Of a stretch of 6,298 nt of DNA, positions 1 through 5,320 are shown one piece after another; position 1 is the stretch's first letter, and each line of letters starts with the position of its first letter. This stretch comes from Bacteriovoracaceae bacterium UBA2394 (GTDB lineage Bacteria; Bdellovibrionota; UBA2394). The notes under the pieces are model-generated. The model was not told the DNA's origin. It saw only the letters and a list, made by a program, of their open reading frames with translations, and did not search any database. Location of the stretch: assembly GCA_002343335.1 (NCBI GenBank), contig DDSI01000097.1:10110-16407 (forward strand), read 5' to 3'. Made by a program: the position numbers and the translations under genes.

Positions 1-1498
1 GCATAAGATTCAAGGTTTTCAAAAGATCCGCGTAATCGCTCGTCGCAGTTTCATTAAGCTTAGAACTTGCCATGCGTTTTTCAAATTCTTCGACGGCGGC
101 TCTTCCCTGATCGAGCGTCAATGCGCCAAGGGCTGCTGCTTTCACTTTAAACAGGGTTCGTTTAGCGTGAATCTCAATATTGTTGGTTAGCAGGACATCC
201 GGGCGATCTGCGAATTCCAACAACGTCCATAACTCAAAGACTCGCGCAAATAGCAGGGCCTGGTCGATGCCATAATCGGACAGTCCCACAAAATATTTTT
301 TTCCCGAAACCGGAAGAGCGTTCGGAATATTTCGAAGTGACATCATATACTCAGCGGCTTTCGTGCCTTGTCCGGAGGAAAAGAGAAATTGTGCGAAGTA
401 GTCCGAATGGTGTCGATAGTTGTGAACTTCATAGGGCATCGTTTGATATTCGCGGCCATTCGCTGGATTTCTCCGGGTAAGCACGCGGTTATCCGTTCGC
501 ACAGATGCTTCCGTATTCCACGCGCCTTCACTCAGCATGTCGAGATCGGCGAAAATGTGAGATGCCATATGCCACTGGTGTGCAACATTGGGAGAAGAAG
601 GGCCGGAAAGTTGGGCGGAGGCGAGAGCACGTAGAGCGGTTTCTCGTTTGTAATAATCGAACAAATGAATTCGAAAGTGATGAATGGGATGATTGGGTTG
701 TACAGCAAGGACGCTATCAATGACTTTAGATAGCTCTTCCTGATCAGAATCCTCGAGATTCAAATATTCCCACTTCATAACGACATAGAGTGCCTTCGCT
801 TCCAGATCCTTCGGAAACTTTTTTGTGAGCAGGCGAAGTTTTCCAATTGTATTACGTTTGCGATCTTCTCGGTGCGGAACAGATTTATCAAATCGAGTAG
901 AGAGCACATCAATGTAGAGCTGTTCTCTCTTAGTCGTTCCTTTTTTCAACGATTCTGCGATGTGAGTAAACTTGCAGGCGCGAGATTTTAGGCCGGATTC
1001 AAACATATCGTTAGCAAGCGCCATACCTACATAGGCCAACGCGCATTTGGGATCGATCTTCGCCGCTTGTCGGAACGATCGCTCCGCTTCGTAAGTTGCA
1101 AAGCCGTGAGTGAGACCCATAGCCTGATCCATATAGGGCTGCACTTTTGGGTCGCAAGAATCAGCGGTGAAGTGCGATTCTCCCACACCCGTTAAGAGAT
1201 AGGCTTCCTGTCGAGGCCCGACATCAAAGGCCTTTCCATGCTTGGAATGACCGGGCTCGTCTAAGGCGACCTCTTCCTTTTGAAAGGAGGCGACGGCGTC
1301 GGAGTCATCCGTGAAATTGATATTGTCGGCTTCCCCGCGGCATTCGGCTTCAGCCGTGATGGGCGTGCCTCGATCTTCTTGAGGCGCCTTTCGGACACCG
1401 GGTGCGGATCCGGAGATCACGTCGGTGGAGCTTGATCCGCAGGCGGATACAATCATAGAGGAGATTAAGATGACGAGGCGGCGAGTGGGTGTTCTCAT
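1..1498 (-). CDS. TPR-family lipoprotein of unknown function (3' end beyond the left edge)
   Basis: The frame is open for 499 codons from ATG at 1498 to the window edge, with no stop, so the C-terminus is missing. The N-terminus is a lipoprotein signal: two arginines at 6-7, a hydrophobic stretch, and the lipobox V-S-A-C with the lipidated cysteine at residue 20. Residue 21 is Gly, so outer-membrane sorting is plausible by E. coli rules. An acidic, low-complexity linker runs to about residue 110. A TPR unit follows at about 119-165 (VQPYMDQAMGLTHGF, then ERSFRQAAKIDPKCALAY). Two His-rich signatures, HQWHMASHIF (about 307-316) and YEVHNYRHHSDYF (about 355-367), resemble the HMPSHIFxRLG and H-x-LDYL-x-Y signatures I associate with an uncharacterised bacterial TPR family. 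No good Shine-Dalgarno is seen; the start is set by the signal peptide. The gene is divergent from the motility-like operon, and a functional link is unproven. Export and TPR content are well supported; the role is unknown. Confidence 0.85.
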   Translation of the reverse strand, partial: MRTPTRRLVILISSMIVSACGSSSTDVISGSAPGVRKAPQEDRGTPITAEAECRGEADNINFTDDSDAVASFQKEEVALDEPGHSKHGKAFDVGPRQEAYLLTGVGESHFTADSCDPKVQPYMDQAMGLTHGFATYEAERSFRQAAKIDPKCALAYVGMALANDMFESGLKSRACKFTHIAESLKKGTTKREQLYIDVLSTRFDKSVPHREDRKRNTIGKLRLLTKKFPKDLEAKALYVVMKWEYLNLEDSDQEELSKVIDSVLAVQPNHPIHHFRIHLFDYYKRETALRALASAQLSGPSSPNVAHQWHMASHIFADLDMLSEGAWNTEASVRTDNRVLTRRNPANGREYQTMPYEVHNYRHHSDYFAQFLFSSGQGTKAAEYMMSLRNIPNALPVSGKKYFVGLSDYGIDQALLFARVFELWTLLEFADRPDVLLTNNIEIHAKRTLFKVKAAALGALTLDQGRAAVEEFEKRMASSKLNETATSDYADLLKTLNLM

Positions 1499-1538
1499 GC
1501 GCCGGCTTCTAGCACGCGGTCTTCTCCCTTTGAACCCC

Positions 1539-1556
1539 CCAAACACTCGATTTTGG
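1539..1556. repeat. Short inverted repeat in the divergent intergenic region
   Basis: CCAAA (1539-1543) and TTTGG (1552-1556) form a 5-bp dyad around an 8-bp spacer, about 21 bp upstream of the sigma-54-type promoter. It has the spacing of a small operator. It is closer to the promoter than usual enhancer sites and short enough to occur by chance. A second short palindrome, AGCG-GG-CGCT, lies at 1562-1571. Confidence 0.2.
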
Positions 1557-1577
1557 CCCCAAGCGGGCGCTCTTCGA

Positions 1578-1594
1578 TGGCACGGCCTTTGCAT
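1578..1594 (+). promoter_or_regulatory. Sigma-54 (RpoN) -24/-12 promoter
   Basis: The sequence TGGCACG (1578-1584), four bases, then TTGCA (1589-1593) is an exact match to the core RpoN consensus TGGCACG-N4-TTGCW. The invariant GG (1579-1580) and GC (1591-1592) are separated by exactly 10 bp. Transcription would start near 1604, leaving a leader of about 40 nt before the ATG at 1644. The element lies in the intergenic region and points into the four-gene rightward block. RpoN promoters need an ATP-dependent enhancer-binding activator. Its site is not identified and may lie further left, inside the divergent lipoprotein gene. No competing sigma-70 promoter of similar quality was seen here. Confidence 0.8.
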
Positions 1595-1617
1595 TCTAGG
1601 GTGACGGAGTAAACCAT

Positions 1618-1631
1618 TGGGTAGCGACCCA
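1618..1631 (+). other. Small 5'-UTR hairpin upstream of the ribosome binding site
   Basis: TGGGT (1618-1622), the loop AGCG and ACCCA (1627-1631) can form a perfect 5-bp stem in the predicted leader, ending 2 bases before the Shine-Dalgarno. The region also contains an imperfect direct repeat, CCATTGGG (1614-1621) and CCATTAGGG (1629-1637). It could affect translation or mRNA stability, but the stem is short and has no T-tract, so it is not a terminator. Confidence 0.3.
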
Positions 1632-1633
1632 TT

Positions 1634-1639
1634 AGGGAG
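1634..1639 (+). promoter_or_regulatory. Ribosome binding site deciding the start of the large TPR gene
   Basis: AGGGAG ends 4 bases before ATG at 1644. It supports that ATG over the in-frame TTG at 1617, which has no comparable site and sits inside the leader hairpin region. Confidence 0.75.
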
Positions 1640-1643
1640 TTAT

Positions 1644-4250
1644 ATGAACGTAAGAGCGCGAAAACATAAGGGAATTTCCAATTATATCCGTACGGTCTGG
1701 ACCCGTACCATCCTCGTATTCTGCGGCATCCTTGTCGCAGGTTGGGCAGTGGCGGCTGGGGAGCCTGAGCTCGACAAGAAGCCGAAGGACGAAGCGGAAA
1801 AGCGCGAGCGACTTTATCAAGTGCGCGTTCAACTCATCCAGAAGCTGGAAGAATTTAAACAATCTCATCCTGAATACATGCGCCGAGCGGAATACAAACA
1901 CCGTTTGGGGGAAAATTATTTCGAGCTAGCGAAGTATTACGATTATCAAAACCGTCCCACCGAATCGAAGGCCTACATGGATAAGGCCATCGCCCTTCTA
2001 GAAGACATTCGAGCGAATGAATCATCCTATTCGGAATATCCAAAGGCGATGTTCATTTTGGCCAGTGCTTATAAAGAAGCTCAATCACAATCCAAGGCTG
2101 GGGAAGTCTTGGCCGAGTTGTCTGGAAAATTTCCGAATTCTCCGGTCATGAAAGAGGCCTCCATGCTTCTCGGAGATTATTATTTTGATAAGGGTCAAGC
2201 CGCGAAGGCCGAAGGATATTACAAGTCTGCCGCCGCATCCGATCCTAAGATGCAATCCTATTTGTATTACAAACTCGGTTGGGCAAATTTAAACCAAGGT
2301 CGCTCTTCCGCAGCGCTCGATTACTTTGAAAAGGTTTTAGCCATGCGTGGAACCGAAGCCGCTTCGGTGAATGACTATTCCAAGGAAGCCGCTCGTGAAA
2401 TGCTCTGGCCCGCTCTGGATATTTATAAGCCGAAGGGCCTGATCCCCTATTTGGAAAAAGTCCAAATCGATGCCGAGACCATTCAATCGAATTTAAATTC
2501 TCTCGCTCAAGGTCTCATGAAGAAGTCTGCATTTGCCGCGGTTTCTCAAATCTACGAAGAGTTGCAGATCAAATATCCGACGAGCTCGCTTATGACGGAA
2601 TGGGTAAGCGGTCAGATCAAGGCTGAAGAAGCGATGGGTCGTACGCAGCGAATTGGCGAATTGATGGCGCGCTTAAAGGGCGCGGGAGTGGAAGCGGTTT
2701 CCGTAGAAGCTCAAGTGCAAAACTCTGCGAAGAAGTTCCACGCCGAAGCTCTCAAAGCAAAGACCGCCTCAGAAAAGATTTCTCGTTTGAACCTTGCGTC
2801 GGGTTATTATCGCGCAGCTCTCTCCTCGATGGATGCGGCGAAGCCCGAAGCTTTAGAAACGAAATTTTATTTAGCTGAAACACTGTATGCTCAAGGCAAG
2901 TTCCCGGAGTCCACCGCTTTGTATGAAGAAGTGGCTAAAGGAAATCACAAACTTTCAGGTCAGGCCGCTTGGGCTTGGTTCTTGAGCGCGGAGAAGAACG
3001 CCGAAGGTTTTAGACACACCGGTAAAACTTTTAAACCTGCGACTTCTTCCGATGAAAAATATTTAGAAGCGGCTCAGTACATTCAAAATATTTCCACGGT
3101 TACGGCTGAGCAAAAACGTCGAGCCACGTATCAATCCGCTCGCTTGCTCTATCAATTGCAAGACTTAGATCGCGCCTTGCCGATTTTTCAAGGTCTTGCC
3201 GATGGATCTGGCGCGACGACCGAAGGAAAGCTTTCAGCTCAATTGGTTTTGGATATCTATAATCAAAAGAATGATTTCAAAGCCGTGGCCCAATATGCCC
3301 GTGCTTACCAAGCGAATGCCGATGCGGGCACGAAAGCAGAGTTAAGTTCTCTCGCGCAAAAGGCTTCCTTGAAGACTTTGGAACAAGAAGAGCGCGACGC
3401 CAAAGCTCTGCAAGGAGAGGCTCGATTCACCGCTTTAGAAAATATTTCGCGTAAGTTTGTAGAATATGCGGAATCCAAAGGCGAATTGTCTGATCAATTG
3501 CTCTGGGCTTCCGTTCAAAACTTCGCAGAAGTTGCCTTGGAGCGAAAGGACAATGAGTTTCGAGATGTTCGATCTAGCTTCAAGATGTTGGCTTCTCGCT
3601 ATCCCAATTCTTCTTATACGAAGAAGGCGATTCCCTTCATGGGTAAGTTCTTGGGATATCGGGGTGGGCTCAGCAACGAAATTTTGCGCGAGTTCGCTGG
3701 ATATCGAAACCAGTGGAGAAACTTGGTGGATGACGAACCTGCGGAACAACGCGGTCGTTACATCATGATGCTCTATAAGATGTCCGATTCTTCTTCTGAA
3801 AAGCGCGCCTTCATTCGAGATGCCGCACGACTTCCAAAGACCGAGGGAAATCGTGAAGCTCTGGCCTACGTACAACTCGCCAAAGTGGAAGATTTGAAAG
3901 ACAAGATCGAAGGAATTTCGATGAAGAATGTGAAAACTTTAGGTCGTGCCACAGCGCAGCGCGCCAATTTGTTGGATGCTTTGCAGGCGGAAGTCACGAA
4001 CCTCGTGAAGATGAAAGTTGCGGAACCGGCGATCTCAGGATTGAACTTGCTTGGAGATGCGAATTTGGAAATGGCGTCTGCCATTCGGCAATCGCCGATC
4101 CCTGCAGCGCTAAAAGGTGCGGATCTGCAAAAATATCAAGGGATCGTCCGCGAGAAAGCGGAAGAGTTCGAAGCGAAGGGTCGTGAAGCTCAGCGATTGG
4201 CCGCAGAGCGTGCTTCTGATCTCAAGTTGAACGGCTCCGCAGGATCCTGA
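1644..4250 (+). CDS. Large exported TPR-repeat protein, probable gliding-machinery (GltD/GltE-type) component
   Basis: This encodes 868 aa from ATG 1644, chosen over TTG 1617 because of the AGGGAG site. The N-terminus is a long basic n-region, then a hydrophobic core (TILVFCGILVAGWAVAA) with likely signal peptidase I cleavage after V-A-A, so the protein is periplasmic. The Cys in the core lacks a proper lipobox. A charged helical stretch follows, then helix-turn-helix repeats of TPR type, clearest at about 130-235 (AMFILASAYKE, LLGDYYFDKGQAAKAEGYY, YYKLGWANLNQG), about 406-430 (FYLAETLYAQGKFPESTALY) and about 490-515 (ARLLYQLQDLDRALPIF). F/YPNSP-type inter-repeat turns are present. The C-terminal quarter is rich in Lys, Glu and Ala, and probably helical or coiled. 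Such repeats scaffold envelope complexes. The downstream FHA/TM gene suggests a Glt-type role, since M. xanthus gliding clusters also carry periplasmic TPR proteins. The gene is first after the sigma-54 promoter, and the next gene starts 11 bp after its stop. TPR and export are firm; the Glt assignment is inference. Confidence 0.88.
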   Translation: MNVRARKHKGISNYIRTVWTRTILVFCGILVAGWAVAAGEPELDKKPKDEAEKRERLYQVRVQLIQKLEEFKQSHPEYMRRAEYKHRLGENYFELAKYYDYQNRPTESKAYMDKAIALLEDIRANESSYSEYPKAMFILASAYKEAQSQSKAGEVLAELSGKFPNSPVMKEASMLLGDYYFDKGQAAKAEGYYKSAAASDPKMQSYLYYKLGWANLNQGRSSAALDYFEKVLAMRGTEAASVNDYSKEAAREMLWPALDIYKPKGLIPYLEKVQIDAETIQSNLNSLAQGLMKKSAFAAVSQIYEELQIKYPTSSLMTEWVSGQIKAEEAMGRTQRIGELMARLKGAGVEAVSVEAQVQNSAKKFHAEALKAKTASEKISRLNLASGYYRAALSSMDAAKPEALETKFYLAETLYAQGKFPESTALYEEVAKGNHKLSGQAAWAWFLSAEKNAEGFRHTGKTFKPATSSDEKYLEAAQYIQNISTVTAEQKRRATYQSARLLYQLQDLDRALPIFQGLADGSGATTEGKLSAQLVLDIYNQKNDFKAVAQYARAYQANADAGTKAELSSLAQKASLKTLEQEERDAKALQGEARFTALENISRKFVEYAESKGELSDQLLWASVQNFAEVALERKDNEFRDVRSSFKMLASRYPNSSYTKKAIPFMGKFLGYRGGLSNEILREFAGYRNQWRNLVDDEPAEQRGRYIMMLYKMSDSSSEKRAFIRDAARLPKTEGNREALAYVQLAKVEDLKDKIEGISMKNVKTLGRATAQRANLLDALQAEVTNLVKMKVAEPAISGLNLLGDANLEMASAIRQSPIPAALKGADLQKYQGIVREKAEEFEAKGREAQRLAAERASDLKLNGSAGS

Positions 4251-4261
4251 TACAATAGGCC

Positions 4262-4603
4262 ATGATTTTACGTTGCATCTTTTGCACTCTGGCCTCTGCC
4301 GTTCTCTATTCATTTTTAATTTCCGTGGTTCACGGTCAGGCGCCAGGTTCGTCTGACCTGCCCTCGGCGCTCGAATCGCCTTCCACGATTAGCCCTACAC
4401 CCGCGCCTGCAGAGCCCCGAAAAAAAATCGTTTATCGTGAAAAATCTTATTACGACTTTGAAGATACGCTCATCAACGGGAATGTTCGAAAGCCTGATGG
4501 CTCCTTCATTTACCGTAAGTCTCAGAATACATTTTCAAGCGCCTTGAATCTTCGCCGCTCGTTCATTCCGGAGCTAAAAGAATCTTCTCACGACGCTCGC
4601 TAG
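4262..4603 (+). CDS. Small exported protein with Pro-rich linker and conserved-looking basic C-terminal domain
   Basis: This encodes 113 aa. An in-frame TAG at 4256-4258 fixes ATG 4262 as the first usable start. Only a weak AGG precedes it, and the previous stop is 11 bp upstream, so reinitiation or translational coupling is likely. Residues 1-25 form a signal peptide (Arg4, a hydrophobic core, possible cleavage after V-H-G). Residues 26-52 are a Pro/Ser/Ala linker. Residues 53-107 form a compact domain: basic RKKIVYR, then YYDFED, the turn NGNVRKPDGSF (72-82), YRK, and a tail LRRSFIPELKES. The shape (an aromatic DF followed by an NG and KPDGS turn, then a basic arm) reminds me of small proteins encoded near FHA/TPR genes in delta-proteobacterial gliding clusters, but I cannot name a family. 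The protein is probably periplasmic and tethered to, or bridging, the neighbouring TPR and FHA proteins. Function is unknown. Confidence 0.75.
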   Translation: MILRCIFCTLASAVLYSFLISVVHGQAPGSSDLPSALESPSTISPTPAPAEPRKKIVYREKSYYDFEDTLINGNVRKPDGSFIYRKSQNTFSSALNLRRSFIPELKESSHDAR

Positions 4604-4635
4604 CTAGTTCTCCAGCACCTTGATACGTTGCCCGC

Positions 4636-5181
4636 ATGAATTTAGTATTTCTTGCCTTCGTGCTCTTTCAGGTTGCTTCGGCGTCGCCCTCTCAGGCTTC
4701 TCCGTTGAGCCAATTGAAATCCAATATGGCTGGAAAGTCTGGATTTGAAGTTTCATTCACTCAAGAAGTTAAAGAGGAATTGTTTCCCGATGAAACCGAA
4801 CTGGCTTCGGGCATGATTCGATTAAAAAAACCTGATCAATTGGAGTGGTCTTATCTAAAGCCTCGAAAGCGAATCATTCGGTATGTAGATAAAAAACTTA
4901 CGATTGAGCAGGGTGGAGAAGTGACGGACGTGCCTCGCTCGGATCAGGTGAGCTTACACGAGAGCTTTTCATTTCTTTGGGGGGAGACCGATCCGAAAAC
5001 TTTTTCGATTAAGATAATCGACGCGAAGCGGTTTCGCATTAGCCCAGTGAAGAAAGAGAATGTTGGGTTTGAAACGATTGATGTGACCCTTGGAGAGCGT
5101 TGGGTGAGGGAAGTGCGCATCAAAAACAAGTTGGAGGGTGAAAGTGTAATTTCATTTTCCAATTGGAAGGTTTTAAACTGA
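4636..5181 (+). CDS. LolA-like periplasmic outer-membrane lipoprotein carrier (divergent)
   Basis: This encodes 181 aa. LolA accepts lipoproteins from the LolCDE exporter and carries them across the periplasm. An in-frame TGA at 4621-4623 leaves ATG 4636 as the start, although no clear Shine-Dalgarno is present. The signal peptide (cleavage after A-S-A at 16 or S-Q-A at 21) has no Lys or Arg in its n-region, which is unusual. The mature part shows LolA hallmarks: F41-x-Q43, a gap, S-G59-x-I-x-L, K-K65-P66, W71-x-Y73, P76, and an alternating beta pattern to the C-terminus, at a length typical of LolA. The usual GK-x-LWxYxP segment after the P-turn is replaced by DKKLTIEQGGEVTDV, so it is a diverged paralogue. 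The gene lies 32 bp after the small exported gene in the same direction, so it is probably co-transcribed. Placement among gliding-type genes suggests it handles lipoprotein subunits of that apparatus; this is inference. The family call is fairly secure; which substrate it carries is not. Confidence 0.85.
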   Translation: MNLVFLAFVLFQVASASPSQASPLSQLKSNMAGKSGFEVSFTQEVKEELFPDETELASGMIRLKKPDQLEWSYLKPRKRIIRYVDKKLTIEQGGEVTDVPRSDQVSLHESFSFLWGETDPKTFSIKIIDAKRFRISPVKKENVGFETIDVTLGERWVREVRIKNKLEGESVISFSNWKVLN

Positions 5182-5217
5182 TTTCATTTCGCATTGAGTT
5201 AATTCATTGTCACGAAA

Positions 5218-5231
5218 GCGTCGCTCGACGC
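5218..5231. other. GC-rich dyad in the gap before the FHA gene
   Basis: GCGTCG-CT-CGACGC is a near-perfect 14-bp palindrome about 37 bp after the LolA-like stop. It lacks a downstream T-tract, so an intrinsic terminator is unlikely. It could be an operator or an mRNA processing structure. The rest of the 139-bp gap (5182-5320) holds only a -10-like CATAAT at 5276-5281, without a matching -35. Confidence 0.25.
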
Positions 5232-5310
5232 GTGGATCGAAATCCAAAATCCTAGGAAATTTCAAACTCTTGTCTCATAATGTGAGAGAAGCAGACTTCA
5301 TCTATTCATC

Positions 5311-5314
5311 GGAG
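5311..5314 (+). promoter_or_regulatory. Ribosome binding site supporting a GTG start for the FHA gene
   Basis: GGAG lies 6 bases before GTG at 5321. The frame stays open upstream, with another GTG at 5282 that has no such site. The residues after 5321 (KIVLQV) begin directly with the first beta strand of an FHA domain, which also supports this start. Confidence 0.65.
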
Positions 5315-5320
5315 TGGGTT

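Noticed and set aside
368..723. Plus- and minus-strand open frames of 60-90 codons inside 343-723
   Set aside because: They overlap the long minus-strand lipoprotein frame, whose domain signatures run straight through them. They have no recognisable protein features.
1592..1600. TAGAAT on the minus strand as a -10 box for the lipoprotein gene
   Set aside because: No -35-like hexamer occurs at 16-18 bp, and the bases overlap the -12 element of the sigma-54 promoter.
1617..1643. TTG start at 1617 extending the large TPR protein by nine residues
   Set aside because: It has no suitable ribosome binding site and lies in the leader hairpin. ATG 1644 has AGGGAG at the right place and gives a more normal signal peptide.
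1720..1770. Possible lipobox around the Cys in the signal sequence of the large TPR protein (VFCG)
   Set aside because: The residue before Cys is Phe and the Cys is mid-core. A normal V-A-A signal peptidase I site follows, so lipidation is unlikely.
3435..3875. 146-codon minus-strand frame inside the large TPR gene
   Set aside because: It is an antisense shadow of a clearly coding gene. Its composition does not resemble a folded protein and there is no ribosome binding evidence.
4599..4607. GCTAGCTAG palindrome at the end of the small exported gene
   Set aside because: It is short, includes the stop codon and has no T-tract; it is best explained by chance.
5218..5231. Intrinsic terminator after the LolA-like gene
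   Set aside because: The palindrome has only a 2-4 base loop and no following T-tract.
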